A DNA stretch of 64,000 nt from Calothrix sp. PCC 6303 (GCF_000317435.1 NC_019751.1:3162001-3226000); one strand, 5' to 3'; positions 1 through 9,336 are shown, numbered from the stretch's first letter. Program-made: numbers and translations. The notes: generated from the sequence alone by a model not told the origin.

Positions 1-333
1 GACTTTCTTTTGGTAAAATACCATTCCGAAGTTGAGCAATTAGTCGAAGTTGCTTCCCAACTACCTAGAAATACCAATACAAGGGGATTTCTAAATATTG
101 CGAAGAATCTCAAAGAAATATTAGTTGCAGGTGCAATAGCTTGTGACTGCAAGCGCTGCGACAAAATTGGAGATGTAGTTATCGCTTTAAATGCACCTCG
201 TAATTTCCGATTGGAACACACTGATAATTCCTTTGATTACTTGTGTCCAGCAATTAAGCAACCTCACTACAAACATCCCTCGGAGAACCAAGTAGTTATG
301 AATCCATTAATAATCAACTTGGAACAGGATTAA
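1..333 (+). CDS. C-terminal part of a hypothetical protein, possibly PIN-like
   Basis: The reading frame is open to the left edge, so only the last 110 codons are visible. The first possible start inside the window is a TTG at position 10, but nothing shows that it is used. The C-terminal part contains I-G-D-V-V-I-A-L followed by L-E-H-T-D and F-D-Y-L-C. This order (acidic residue before a helix, then a T-D pair and an aromatic residue) recalls the end of PIN-type ribonuclease domains. That resemblance is recalled, not tested. A cysteine-rich C-D-C-K-R-C stretch lies just upstream. No other function is evident. Confidence 0.45.
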   Translation, partial: DFLLVKYHSEVEQLVEVASQLPRNTNTRGFLNIAKNLKEILVAGAIACDCKRCDKIGDVVIALNAPRNFRLEHTDNSFDYLCPAIKQPHYKHPSENQVVMNPLIINLEQD

Positions 334-385
334 AACAATTCGCAATACTCGCCAAGGAAGGGCGGGAAGCAAGCTACGCAATTCC

Positions 386-420
386 GTTTTGTGACGGGGA
401 TTTAGACCCCGACACAAAAC
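386..420. repeat. Hairpin with 14-bp arms
   Basis: The arms GTTTTGTGACGGGG and CCCCGACACAAAAC pair with one mismatch around a 7-base loop. The hairpin lies after the first gene and before the oppositely oriented GNAT gene. It could act as a bidirectional terminator, although no T-run follows, or it could be a dispersed repeat. Confidence 0.55.
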
Positions 421-593
421 GTGCTACCTCTATAGGTAGGGGAATTAAACCCTCAAAGTTCGTTAATGCGATCGCGCGGAGAATCTACGGTGGGTAAGCA
501 GTTCTATATGAATATCGGCGCGGTTTGAACGTCTGGTAAAATCGATACATTCGGAGGAGAAATGAAAGCGACTGTTAACTTAAACTATGGGTT

Positions 594-1454
594 TTAGCCT
601 AACTCCAAAGTTGTTACTCCAAAAATGCGATCGCTATCAATCACGGGTGTTTGATAACAATACATACGAATGCAGATAAATGTTGGTTGCAATTGATAGC
701 GCTGTCTCAACCCAGAAATAGCAGAACTAACATCAGGTATGTCGATAAATACAGGCTGTTTCCCTGCATGAGATGTTAATGCTTGGAAAAGACAATCGGC
801 AATTTCCATAGACTCAGCAAATAACGGACCAATTCTAAAACCCTGATGGCAAGGACGCATAACTCCATAGCCTATTAAATTACCAGATTCCATTACTCCG
901 TAAGCATACCCACCTTTGACATTAATCCAAGATTGGAGGAACTGAGGACGACTAGCAGGAAATAATTCTGCATCATAGCGAAGAATTTCTGCAAATGGTA
1001 CATTTGCTAGCGGGACTACGGAACTTGATATGACACCACAATCTTTTAGCTCATAAACATGACGAATATGACGATACGCTGGAATAAAACCAAGACGACG
1101 ATAAGTTTCTTCTCTTTCAACAACTCCATCCAAGCCTACACTGCATCGATTTAAATCGAGTTTTTGAGTCATTTGTTGCCAAGCATTTTGCCAAATCTGC
1201 GTTCCGTATCCTTGTCCCCGATGTTCTGGTTTGACAATATACAGTCCAATAAAGGCAAAAGTTGCATCGTAACAAACTATAGAGATACAGCCTATAGGTT
1301 CTCCATCCAATTCGCCAACAAAAAATCCACTACTATCAGTAGCATAAAAGCTTTCGGCATCATTTATACCAGGATTCCATCCTTCTAAAGCAGCCCAATT
1401 CAGTGCGAGTTGTAGATCGGGAAGCTGCATTTGACGTATTTTTATCGCATTCAT
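594..1454 (-). CDS. GNAT family N-acetyltransferase
   Basis: This 286-residue protein is a GCN5-related N-acetyltransferase that would transfer an acetyl group from acetyl-CoA to an unknown amine. The acetyl-CoA loop (motif A) is visible as R-G-Q-G-Y-G at about residues 79-84, after strand I-G-L-Y-I-V. The first ~140 residues form a complete GNAT domain. The remaining ~140 residues look like the second domain found in the roughly 280-residue subgroup with an Acetyltransf_18-like C-terminus. It is a single gene on the minus strand, with AT-rich sequence upstream containing a long (AT)n run near 1578-1594. The substrate cannot be predicted from sequence. Confidence 0.85.
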   Translation of the reverse strand: MNAIKIRQMQLPDLQLALNWAALEGWNPGINDAESFYATDSSGFFVGELDGEPIGCISIVCYDATFAFIGLYIVKPEHRGQGYGTQIWQNAWQQMTQKLDLNRCSVGLDGVVEREETYRRLGFIPAYRHIRHVYELKDCGVISSSVVPLANVPFAEILRYDAELFPASRPQFLQSWINVKGGYAYGVMESGNLIGYGVMRPCHQGFRIGPLFAESMEIADCLFQALTSHAGKQPVFIDIPDVSSAISGLRQRYQLQPTFICIRMYCYQTPVIDSDRIFGVTTLELG

Positions 1455-1719
1455 ATGTGTAATTTAAATCAATAATTGCAACACATCCAATGCTAAAGAC
1501 ATAGCAGTGCCATGTCTCTACAAGCATATATACTGTCGCATTATTTGTTCAAATTGGTGACTAAGAATACAAAATTAAATATATATATATATATCATTCC
1601 CTGTGGTATTTGAAATAATCAAACTGTAGTTAAATTCAGAGGTAATGGACAAATAACAATAACATTGCTGAAAAGTTGAAAATTGGTGATCGATGATTTG
1701 GGTTATCGGTATTTAGAAG

Positions 1720-2724
1720 CTAAATTCCCAATTCCTCCATTACCTGCAACCATTTATCTGGTGTTGGCAGGGTTTGTTGGAGAAATTTACTCGTCAGATT
1801 GTTGGCATTAGCTTGATATAGTAGGGTGGCATAGCTAAAACAACGAGCTGGTTTTTTAAAGCCATCGTTACCATAAACAGAAATTAATTCTGCCAGTTTT
1901 TCCTCCACTTTCAGGATTATTTTGGGGGCAAGAGCAAGTAAATCGTGCATCCACTGTTCCTTCTGGACAATAAAAGCCGATAATTCTGGATTCGCAGAAT
2001 TTCTAAACTCATCACAAATTGCCTGAATTTTTTCCCACTTATAACTACCCCAGGGTTTAGCCATCATCACTGGCAACTGCCATTTAACTATCTCTTCTTG
2101 CCAATAGTCTTTAGCTGCTTGTACTTGAACAATCTCAAAACTAGGTAAAATTAGGGCAGTCAATGTACCACCATGACAGGCTCCAGTATCAATACCGTAG
2201 GCTTTTTGGGGAATTATTAGGGGATTATCCCCAACAACGCGATGACCAAAAATTACTGGCTTAACACCAGTATATAACTGACTCCAAGAGGTATCTCCAT
2301 AGTGTTTTGTTAGGTGCTTTTCACCCGCAGTGCAACCACATAAAACTTCTTCCCTTTGTTCCTCGATGGGTATACCATCTTCCACCGCAGCATGAACTAA
2401 AATTGCCGATTCGGTTTCGTGATAATAGGGTAGATGGCTAATCCATTCTAAAAATTCGTCATAGCTGTCGCCAAATTGTAATTTGACAATTTCCTGGGAG
2501 TAGGAAAGAGTTTTCCTAAGATGTTTGCGTTCGTGATTACCCATCAATACGATGGTATTAGGGCGATTTTTGAGAAAATCATACACCTTGACTGAATCAG
2601 CCCCGCGATCCACAATATCTCCCAAGGAGACTAAACAATCTTTCTCTGTAATTTCTACTTTGGCTAATAGTTGAAGCAGTTCTGCATAGCAACCATGAAT
2701 ATCGCCAACTACAATTGTTCGCAT
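1720..2724 (-). CDS. PPP-family metallophosphoesterase
   Basis: The protein has 334 residues and carries the three metal-binding motifs of the PPP phosphatase and diadenosine-tetraphosphatase superfamily: G-D-I-H-G at residues 7-11, G-D-I-V-D-R-G at 35-41 and G-N-H-E at 62-65. A later G-H-R supplies a further metal ligand. The catalytic domain occupies the first ~220 residues; the C-terminal ~110 residues are unassigned. It could be a Ser/Thr protein phosphatase or a symmetrical ApaH-type dinucleoside polyphosphatase; the motifs do not decide between these. It is divergent from the SLOG-like gene at 2804, with about 80 bases between them. Confidence 0.85.
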   Translation of the reverse strand: MRTIVVGDIHGCYAELLQLLAKVEITEKDCLVSLGDIVDRGADSVKVYDFLKNRPNTIVLMGNHERKHLRKTLSYSQEIVKLQFGDSYDEFLEWISHLPYYHETESAILVHAAVEDGIPIEEQREEVLCGCTAGEKHLTKHYGDTSWSQLYTGVKPVIFGHRVVGDNPLIIPQKAYGIDTGACHGGTLTALILPSFEIVQVQAAKDYWQEEIVKWQLPVMMAKPWGSYKWEKIQAICDEFRNSANPELSAFIVQKEQWMHDLLALAPKIILKVEEKLAELISVYGNDGFKKPARCFSYATLLYQANANNLTSKFLQQTLPTPDKWLQVMEELGI

Positions 2725-2803
2725 AGCTCAAGTTCAATCGAATAATTTTAATGTAGCATATTTGTATTACTTTTTGTAGTAATAATGGAAAAGTTGCAAA
2801 TGT

Positions 2804-3220
2804 ATGGAAATTTTGCAGATGAGAAGTAAAAAGGTTGTTAATTTTATTAGTGGACACCTTGATATAACTCAAGCAGAATTTGATATGCATTACCGTCCTT
2901 CGATTGATCGCGCGATGGCGGCAGCCACTCCTTCCAGGAGTATCGCTCAAAACGAATATTTTGTTGTTGGAGATGCGAGGGGTGCAGACACCCTAGCACA
3001 ACAATATCTTTGGGGACGAACAGAGGCAGTAGTTGTCTATCATATGTTTACCAGTCCTCGCAATAATCCCGGATTTTCAACCCGTGGTGGATTTCAAAGT
3101 GATGTAGAGCGAGATACACAAATGACGTTGGATTCTGACCGAGATATAGCTTGGGTAAGACCTGGAAGAGAGAAATCGGGTACACAAGCAAATTGCAATC
3201 GCAGAAGTTTGCTTGGATAG
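2804..3220 (+). CDS. SLOG-like Rossmann-fold protein
   Basis: This 138-residue protein contains F-V-V-G-D-A-R-G-A-D-T-L-A, the glycine-rich nucleotide-binding loop typical of SLOG/YspA-like proteins. The C-terminal S-G-T-x-x-N is also typical of these small families. Members bind nucleotides or their derivatives, sometimes as sensors in stress or conflict systems. An internal ATG at 2819 is an equally plausible start. The upstream neighbour is a divergent phosphoesterase gene, so a shared promoter region is likely. No effector gene is adjacent, so I do not assign a defence role. Confidence 0.65.
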   Translation: MEILQMRSKKVVNFISGHLDITQAEFDMHYRPSIDRAMAAATPSRSIAQNEYFVVGDARGADTLAQQYLWGRTEAVVVYHMFTSPRNNPGFSTRGGFQSDVERDTQMTLDSDRDIAWVRPGREKSGTQANCNRRSLLG

Positions 3221-3336
3221 TTCGGAAGGATAACATAATTACAACAATTCGCAATTCGCCACAATTAATCATTCAATATCAGTATTCTCGGTTTTGGAGA
3301 TTACTCGCTAGGGAAAACAATTGAATGTGACCCTAC

Positions 3337-3765
3337 TTATTTTACTTCTCCGTTCATGGTTAAAGTTGTGATAGTTGAAAATCGACTGTAATGTCCTCTT
3401 TCCCAACCTCCATTTTTGAAAATAAAAGATAGATAATCCCATTCCTGATAAGCATCTCGGATGACAAGGTTATCGCCCTCTTGGGGTGTATAGTCAACAT
3501 CAAAGCAATTTCTGTCATTGAGATTGAGTAAAACCCATTCGTCCGTTAGTCCCTTTCCTATATCCGTCACAGGAAGCTGGTACTCACCTTCCATCAGTGG
3601 TTCGTCGTCACTTCTATATTCTTTAAATGTAGATAAATACCATCGATACACCTTGGGAGTTGCTGCTTGTTCCTGTTTGTATCGCCTCGAATTTTTGTTA
3701 TGCACAATGGGTTTTTCTTTATCCTTGCAAGTGCATAAAATAAAGCCTTTGTCAAAGTCGCACAT
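3337..3765 (-). CDS. Conserved hypothetical protein, immunity-like
   Basis: I do not recognise a named domain. I chose the ATG at 3765 (M-C-D-F-D-K-G-F) because the upstream extension of the frame is low-complexity and lysine-rich. The resulting 142-residue protein is soluble, acidic and rich in tryptophan and tyrosine, with cysteines near the N-terminus (F-I-L-C-T-C) and the phrase G-L-T-D-E-W-V-L-L-N-L. Such small, acidic, aromatic-rich proteins are common among immunity proteins, and the surrounding genes fit that reading, but this is inference from context. Confidence 0.6.
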   Translation of the reverse strand: MCDFDKGFILCTCKDKEKPIVHNKNSRRYKQEQAATPKVYRWYLSTFKEYRSDDEPLMEGEYQLPVTDIGKGLTDEWVLLNLNDRNCFDVDYTPQEGDNLVIRDAYQEWDYLSFIFKNGGWERGHYSRFSTITTLTMNGEVK

Positions 3766-3879
3766 AATCGTAGATACTAAGATTTGAAGTTTTTTGTTAT
3801 GCTCACTTTTATTCTTTAAAGTTATGGTGAATGCAATAGGAAAGAACAACTACCTTAACATAACGAGCAAACGGTCGCA

Positions 3880-4104
3880 ATGAAACAATTTATACTTGTA
3901 TTAGGAATAGGAATTTTACTTATACCTGTAAAAGTAACTTGCGGTTCTCCTGATGCAGCCTGCGCTCAACCACCATTACCTGGAACCAATAGTCGAGCTA
4001 GATATTACTACGAATATGAACCACTGGGTGTAATGCTAGTAGAGTTAGTGATTCGGACAAACTTGCCGTTTTATTATTTCAGTGGAACTGAGGATGCTTA
4101 TTAA
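3880..4104 (+). CDS. Small putative secreted protein
   Basis: This 74-residue protein begins with M-K-Q-F and a hydrophobic stretch of about 15 residues ending near V-T-C-G, which looks like a signal peptide, possibly lipoprotein-like. The mature part is short, cysteine-containing and rich in tyrosine. It could be a truncated remnant of a longer exported protein. The function is unknown. Confidence 0.4.
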   Translation: MKQFILVLGIGILLIPVKVTCGSPDAACAQPPLPGTNSRARYYYEYEPLGVMLVELVIRTNLPFYYFSGTEDAY

Positions 4105-4123
4105 GTTAAAAATATTACTTATT

Positions 4124-4237
4124 AGCATATAGGAATCGTACTTGAATCTTACTAAGTATACTGAGAAACAAACCTTTGTATGGTAGGCTTCTAGCCAATT
4201 TGGTTTTTCAGAAATCAAATATGAGTCCTATAGATTG
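4124..4237. repeat. Degenerate relative of the TATAGGAATCC element
   Basis: The left end reads ATATAGGAATCGTACTTGAA and the right end carries GAGTCCTATAG, an imperfect inverted repeat. The same end motif bounds the better preserved element at 22358-22517. It fills the space between the small secreted protein gene and the membrane protein gene at 4310. Confidence 0.4.
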
Positions 4238-4309
4238 TTTAAGTGTGGTTATTTTGTATTGGTGGGTAAGATTAATGATGTGATTGTCGCCTGTGTAATA
4301 AATAGTTAG

Positions 4310-4732
4310 GTGAAAATGCAGTACATAGTTTCGGCAGTTTATTTTTTGATTCTGGCAATGATAGTAATAACGCCATTTGTAATACCTTTTCTGTTAAGGC
4401 GGAAGGGTTATGTGACTAGTTTGCTATTAGGTAGTTTTCTATCTTTGATGACGTGCGTATTTCTAGTTTCTTTGTTGGCATATTTGCCAGATTTATATGC
4501 CGAAATGCGGCTTGATTATCTGGGTTTTGATTTTGATGGCTGGTCAGACGAAGACCGACTCAGAAAGATTGCCCCAGAATTCAAAGACGAAGCCATAAAA
4601 CTTTATCGATCGATTATGGGCATTGGGTGGACTTTTAAAGCTATGATTGGGGCTGTTTTGCTCATCCCCTATCAAATTTTTGCCTCTGGCTTAGTTTTCA
4701 TGGTGAGTAAGTCGAAAAAACATAGCAGTTAG
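4310..4732 (+). CDS. Hypothetical membrane protein
   Basis: This 140-residue protein has three predicted membrane segments at about residues 5-28, 36-58 and 108-132. An acidic loop (D-W-S-D-E-D) lies between the second and third. The listed start is GTG at 4310; an ATG two codons downstream (4316) is an alternative. I do not recognise the family. It is followed by further small membrane-protein genes in the same direction. Confidence 0.6.
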   Translation: MKMQYIVSAVYFLILAMIVITPFVIPFLLRRKGYVTSLLLGSFLSLMTCVFLVSLLAYLPDLYAEMRLDYLGFDFDGWSDEDRLRKIAPEFKDEAIKLYRSIMGIGWTFKAMIGAVLLIPYQIFASGLVFMVSKSKKHSS

Positions 4733-4893
4733 CACTTAGTATATCAAGGTAAAAGGCAAAAGAAAGCCAATATTCTGGACTTTCTAGCCTGATCAAATTG
4801 TTACTTCATTTCCGCCGAATTGTAATAGCCAGACTTGAAAGTGGACATGATGGTGGTGGCTGTTATGTTAATAATTTTAGTCAATGCAATACA

Positions 4894-5463
4894 ATGTATT
4901 ATCGAAATTTTAATTTTCTACTGTTTGTAATTGCCCCATTTGTTGCTGTCGTAATTCTATTTTTCCCGATTATTCCAACTTTGGATGGTGTTCAATTTAT
5001 ATTCTCTATAATTATCTGGCTACTAAGTTTCATTTTCGGGTTTTTATTATTTAAAAAGCCTCGAAATTTACCATTTAGAAAAAAGCGAACTTTTATTTTT
5101 CTATATTTATTATTATCGAGTGTGCTATTCTTGTTTATCTTACTTAACGTTGTGTTATCGTCTGCATTTGATACTCCAAGCATTGAAACTGTAGCATCTA
5201 AAGATTATCCGACAACGGTATATTTATATAATTATACATGTTCTCCACCAGATAACTCTACGGAATGCGGCACATACTACGGAGAATTAAAATTTAGAAT
5301 TGGTTTTACTCCTTTTGTAATTACAAAGTTTAATTGTGATTGTCTTTTTGGTACACCTAATCGCGTTGGTGAGTGGGTAACGATTCCCTTGGAAGCCAAC
5401 CGAAATCCAACAGTATCTGCGATGAAAATTAACCTAAAAACTGGCGAGTTTCTGACAAAATGA
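4894..5463 (+). CDS. Hypothetical membrane protein
   Basis: I start this at ATG 4894 (M-Y-Y-R-N-F) rather than at the earlier TTG, because the extra N-terminus is not hydrophobic and the TTG has no clear ribosome binding site. The 189-residue product has three hydrophobic segments in its first ~90 residues. A C-terminal soluble part of ~90 residues with four cysteines (C-S-P-P, E-C-G, F-N-C-D-C) probably faces the periplasm. The stop overlaps the next start (ATGA at 5460), so the gene is translationally coupled to the beta-propeller-like gene. No known family is recognised. Confidence 0.6.
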   Translation: MYYRNFNFLLFVIAPFVAVVILFFPIIPTLDGVQFIFSIIIWLLSFIFGFLLFKKPRNLPFRKKRTFIFLYLLLSSVLFLFILLNVVLSSAFDTPSIETVASKDYPTTVYLYNYTCSPPDNSTECGTYYGELKFRIGFTPFVITKFNCDCLFGTPNRVGEWVTIPLEANRNPTVSAMKINLKTGEFLTK

Positions 5464-6495
5464 ACTGCAAAACTTTAATTTACGATGCGAATCAGCAAGA
5501 AGCAATTACTTTAACTGTCGATAAAAAGCGTTATAAATTGGTACGTTGGGATGTTTCCGATACACCCCAGATGTTGTTAGAGTCTTCTTTGGAACGATAT
5601 ACAAAATTAAGCTTACTTGCCAAAATACCCCAAGCAAATGAAATCGCTGTTATTCAGTGTAATAATATTTACCAACTTCCCTACCAGCCAGTCAATGCCA
5701 TCTTAGAAATTCGTCGCTGGGAAGATTTTCGCTGTATCCAGGAAATAGAGTTACCTGAATGCACCGATATACCTGGTTGTGTCACGGTTACTCCCTGTCA
5801 ACAGTACATCGTCGTTGTCGAATCCTATGCTTCGCTGTATTTAATAGAATTGCAATCGGGTATAGTTCAGTGTTTTGCTTTTGAGACAGAATATAATTAC
5901 AACTTGGTATTTGACCCCAAGATGCAGTTTTTTATCAACTCATCAATTGACCAATTCAGCTATTTTGAACTTCATTGGATTGATGATTTAGCAATGGGGC
6001 AGTTTTCCCTTCGAGGAGCTTTTTTTGGGGATATGCGCTGCCATAACGATACCATTATTTTTAGTCCCAACGAAGACGCTTTTATCCATATTTGCTATCA
6101 TTTTGAACGGAAATTATTGGTGACATATCGTCGATTTAATCGTTCCCAGCTATTTAGCGATCGCGTAGCGGCTCCTACGGAGCATCGCAGTTATTGGGGG
6201 AATCAATAACAACCCTACACCAAGTTCTGTCCTCTATACCGTTTGGGAAGTATCTCTACCCTACATCGAACATCAGCATGATGAGGAAAATCTTTGGCAA
6301 AGTGATATTGCTTTTCTCAATGACCAAACCCTAGTATTAGGAGCAGGAAAAACCCTGGCTTTGCTAAATATTCAAGATGGAACTGTGAAAGCAGAGTACC
6401 CAACAGACGCAATTATCCAGGCGATCGCAATAGATACTGCACATCAGCGAGTAATTGCTGCTACCCGTAATGGGGTGTTATGCTTTCATCTGTAG
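5460..6495 (+). pseudogene. Beta-propeller-like gene, frameshifted at a dispersed repeat
   Basis: The first 249 codons (to the stop at 6209) and a second frame running to the stop at 6493-6495 together match the full length of the intact gene at 14235-15299. Shared blocks include C-K-x-L-I-Y at the start, E-I-R-R-W near the middle, M-Q-F-x-I-x-S, and L-W-Q-S-D-I against P-W-Q-S-N-I near the end. The frame is lost at 6158-6188, exactly where a palindromic repeat (GCGATCGCGTAGCGGCTCCT and onward) sits. The intact relative is a WD40/quinoprotein-like propeller. The shift could be a real lesion or a sequencing error, but its coincidence with the repeat favours a lesion. Confidence 0.75.
6158..6188. 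repeat. Short GC-rich dispersed palindromic repeat in a gene
   Basis: A GCGAT...GGCTCC-TA-CGGAGC...ATCGC palindrome. Related copies occur at about 10888, 15226, 15553, 16419, 21475, 51377, 51434, 55577 and 63394. This copy coincides with the frameshift in the beta-propeller gene. Confidence 0.8.
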
Positions 6496-6560
6496 CACTT
6501 GGCGATCGCAATTTTCTTATCAGCAACACAAAGTTAGAACAGCGTTATCTCTTGTAGTTA

Positions 6561-7064
6561 ATGAACAAACTTACTCCAATCTCAATGATTAGAATTCTAA
6601 CACTTGTTATAACACTAGGTTTAATTTATTTTTTATTACGTTTTGCCTTCCCAGTAAACTTTTTAAAAACTCATATAGTTGACTGTAATCAAGCTTATAA
6701 AATCGCCAAAATATCCGATACCTTTCTCAGTGCAATTGGCGACCCATCTCCAAAAGAAGCAGAAATTATCGCCCAAAGATATATCACGAAAGCATTTTGT
6801 TTAAATGATTTCAAGGGTGACAATAGCTTCAGCCCTAAATCATATTTCTTTAATGCCTCAAACTTAAGCTCTAAGTATCAAATTATTGGTTATCATGGTG
6901 CTGGTTTACGTAGTCCAGGTAGTTTACAAGTAAAATTTGATAACGGGACTCTCCTAAACTTTTGCTTTAGTAAGATGGTAATTAACTGCAACCAAGCTCA
7001 AAAATGCGATTGTCCTCATGATTTTAACTGGGAACCCAAACCAAAACGATATGGACAATCTTAA
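6561..7064 (+). CDS. Hypothetical membrane-anchored protein
   Basis: The 167-residue product has one strongly hydrophobic N-terminal segment (about residues 10-30) and a soluble remainder with six cysteines, including a C-D-C-P-H end motif. It is probably anchored with the soluble part outside the cytoplasm. The 3' end overlaps the start of the next gene (ATG 7051) by 14 bases, which suggests coupled translation. I do not recognise a family. Confidence 0.6.
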   Translation: MNKLTPISMIRILTLVITLGLIYFLLRFAFPVNFLKTHIVDCNQAYKIAKISDTFLSAIGDPSPKEAEIIAQRYITKAFCLNDFKGDNSFSPKSYFFNASNLSSKYQIIGYHGAGLRSPGSLQVKFDNGTLLNFCFSKMVINCNQAQKCDCPHDFNWEPKPKRYGQS

Positions 7065-7677
7065 TGTGAAAAGACTTGGCAAAATAGCAATATGTATAAC
7101 CTTATTTATTTGTGTCGCAATTCTAATTATTAGCATTTATCCTGGTGCATTAAATAGTTTCTTTTTTCCAGTTATACTGGTGTCAATTGTTTGTGTACCA
7201 ATATTTGCAGTATCGGTAATTATTTACTGGGGATTGAGAACATTAGGAAGGCAGAATTTGCAAAGTATTAGGCTTCCCTGGCAAACTTTTATACCCTGGA
7301 GAGAAGTTACTATCATTGCAGGGATAGTTTTAGTTTGTTATGTCATGCTCAAGTTCTACATTCCCCGTCGTTTAGCATTTATGGTATCGCAATCGGCGTT
7401 TGAACAAGTTCGGGTACAACTTCCTATTTCTGCAAAAGAAAAAATCACATTAAACCGCAAACTTGGTTTATATGAAGTCGATGAATACGCTATAGATTCT
7501 CGTGGTGGTGCATATTTTCGTGTATTTTCGGGTGGTGATGGTCTAAGTCCCGATACCATATCCTATGGTTTTGTCCATCAACCGAACAGTAAGGGAAGTC
7601 CATTTGGTGCTGCTGAGTACCAAGTATTTTACCTATACGGTGATTGGTATTGGTTTCGTGTATCCGATGATTTTTAG
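7051..7677 (+). CDS. Hypothetical membrane protein, paralogue of 25566-26105
   Basis: I place the start at ATG 7051 (M-D-N-L-N-V-K-R), because the earlier ATG at 7018 lies deep inside the previous gene. The 208-residue protein has three N-terminal membrane segments (about residues 10-30, 40-62 and 85-105) and a soluble C-terminal half. It shares with the gene at 25566 the phrases Y-P-G-A, F-M-V-S-Q-S-A, R-G-G-A-Y-F-R, Y-G-F-V and G-D-W-Y-W-F. This reveals a family present twice in this island. The function is unknown; an inner-membrane immunity protein is one possibility. Confidence 0.65.
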   Translation: MDNLNVKRLGKIAICITLFICVAILIISIYPGALNSFFFPVILVSIVCVPIFAVSVIIYWGLRTLGRQNLQSIRLPWQTFIPWREVTIIAGIVLVCYVMLKFYIPRRLAFMVSQSAFEQVRVQLPISAKEKITLNRKLGLYEVDEYAIDSRGGAYFRVFSGGDGLSPDTISYGFVHQPNSKGSPFGAAEYQVFYLYGDWYWFRVSDDF

Positions 7678-7741
7678 GGATGACAATTAAGCTAGTTTTG
7701 AGCTATGGATAAGTGACATGACTACTTATTAACGTATAAAA

Positions 7742-8884
7742 ATGCAATTTTATATTCGCCATCCCTTGATTTTGCTAGTTGCGATCGCTGGGACAACATT
7801 TTTTTCAATTCCATCTATATCTAGTGATATTCATCAATCAATATCTCCCATCACAGTTAAGTCTACAAAAGAGAATTCATTCCCCCAGTTATGGAAGGTG
7901 AAAATTAACGGTAAATCTGGATATATCGATCGCACTGGAAAATTAGTGGTTAAACCCCAGTTTGTTTATGCTTCTTCGTTTTATGAGGGATTAGCTCAAG
8001 TTCAAGTAGGTGAGAAATGGGGATATATCAACCACACAGGTAAATTGGTCATCAAGCCACAGTTTGATAATTGCGATCGCTTCTTGAATGGTTTTGCTAG
8101 AGTCAAAGTTGGTAAAAAGTGGGGAATTATCGACAGTAGTAGTAAGTTTGTGGCTCAACCACAGTTTGATATGCTTGAATATTTTGTCAATGGTTTTGCT
8201 TTAGTTGCTATTGATAAAAAATGGGGATTTGTTGATAATAAGGGTAAGTTAGTTATCAAACCTAAATTTGACGACGCTTGGTCATTTTTTGAGGGTTTAG
8301 CAGCAGTTAAAATTGGAAAAAAATGGGGATTTATTAATAATCAGGGTAAATTAGTAATTCAACCTCAGTTTGATACTGCTTGGTCATTTTCTAAGGGTTT
8401 AGCAGTAGTCCAAGTTGGGAAAAAATGGGGATTTATTAATCCAAAAGGCAAATTAATCATTAAACCTCAATTTGACAGCGCTTGGTCATTTTTTGAAGAT
8501 TTAGCAGCAGTCATGATTGGGAAAAAATGGGGATTTATTGACCGCACTGGTAAATTAGTAATTAAACCCCAGTTTGATATGACTTGGAGTTTTGAAAATG
8601 GGTTAGCGCAAGTAATAGTTGGCGGAAAATCGGGATATATTGACCGTACAGGGAAAAGCGCGATCGCACCACAGTTTGATAAGATTGGTTATTTCTCCGA
8701 GGGATTAGCAGATGTACAAATTGGAGGTAAATGGGGATATATTGACCGTTCTGGAAAAAGCGCGATCGCACCACAGTTTGATAGGGCTTATTCCTTCTCT
8801 AATGGGTTAGCAGAAGTGCAAGTTGGAGAAGCATTTGGGTATATCGACCGCACTGGTAAATATATTTGGCAACCAACCCAGTAA
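7742..8884 (+). CDS. Exported WG-repeat protein
   Basis: The 380-residue protein starts with a signal peptide (hydrophobic from about residue 8 to 24). It continues with ten tandem WG (KWG) repeats of about 33 residues, each with a core like K-K-W-G-F-I-D and G-K-L-V-I-K-P-Q-F-D. WG repeats build beta-rich scaffolds and are common in cyanobacterial and Leptospira exported proteins, and in immunity or toxin-associated loci. The seventh to ninth units are nearly identical at the DNA level, suggesting recent expansion. The binding partner is unknown. Confidence 0.85.
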   Translation: MQFYIRHPLILLVAIAGTTFFSIPSISSDIHQSISPITVKSTKENSFPQLWKVKINGKSGYIDRTGKLVVKPQFVYASSFYEGLAQVQVGEKWGYINHTGKLVIKPQFDNCDRFLNGFARVKVGKKWGIIDSSSKFVAQPQFDMLEYFVNGFALVAIDKKWGFVDNKGKLVIKPKFDDAWSFFEGLAAVKIGKKWGFINNQGKLVIQPQFDTAWSFSKGLAVVQVGKKWGFINPKGKLIIKPQFDSAWSFFEDLAAVMIGKKWGFIDRTGKLVIKPQFDMTWSFENGLAQVIVGGKSGYIDRTGKSAIAPQFDKIGYFSEGLADVQIGGKWGYIDRSGKSAIAPQFDRAYSFSNGLAEVQVGEAFGYIDRTGKYIWQPTQ

Positions 8885-8933
8885 TTATCTAATTCTCGAC
8901 AAATTGAAGTTTGAAATATTACGAGATAATGAG

Positions 8934-9251
8934 ATGACAATAGAGATGGGAATTCTCCACATTCATACCGGGAATTATGAAGTGATTCCTGTTGCAACTA
9001 GCGAAATATTTTATCAATTTTGGTTACCTGCTTGTAAGTCTCTTGGATTACAATTTATCAGTCATTTTCATGATGGATCTTTAAATGTCGTCTCAGCAGA
9101 AGATGTTCCGAAAATTTTAGAAGAACTAATTTGTTTACATTCTTATACTTTAGCACAAGAAAATTTAGCTTTTATGAGCGAGAGAATAGAGCGTATAATC
9201 CAGGTATTTCAAACAACAGATTCTACATTCTATGAGTATGATTTTGGATAA
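8934..9251 (+). CDS. Small hypothetical protein
   Basis: I start at ATG 8934 (M-T-I-E-M-G), because a start further upstream would overlap the WG-repeat gene in another frame. The 105-residue product is acidic with a long C-terminal helix (about residues 60-95). ATG 8946 is an alternative start. It lies just after the WG-repeat gene on the same strand and may share its transcript. No family is recognised. Confidence 0.55.
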   Translation: MTIEMGILHIHTGNYEVIPVATSEIFYQFWLPACKSLGLQFISHFHDGSLNVVSAEDVPKILEELICLHSYTLAQENLAFMSERIERIIQVFQTTDSTFYEYDFG

Positions 9252-9336
9252 TTAGATGATTAGATGATTAGGTAAAGCAAATATTACAATTGTTGGCTTG
9301 ATCGGCGTGAATCTAACGGTAATTTGTCGCGACACT

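Noticed and set aside
258-501. Open frame encoding a plausible basic peptide that ends in R-R-I-Y-G-G
   Set aside because: It has no ATG, GTG or TTG start that I can find, and overlaps both the first gene and the hairpin at 386-420. It may be a gene remnant, but I cannot support it.
562-597. ATG with an excellent ribosome binding site (GGAGGAG)
   Set aside because: The frame has only eleven codons before a stop. It is probably the cut-off front of a lost gene.
1164-1388. Frame opposite the GNAT gene, and many like it opposite other long genes
   Set aside because: These frames are shadows of real genes: no ribosome binding site, no recognisable domains and codon use dictated by the other strand.
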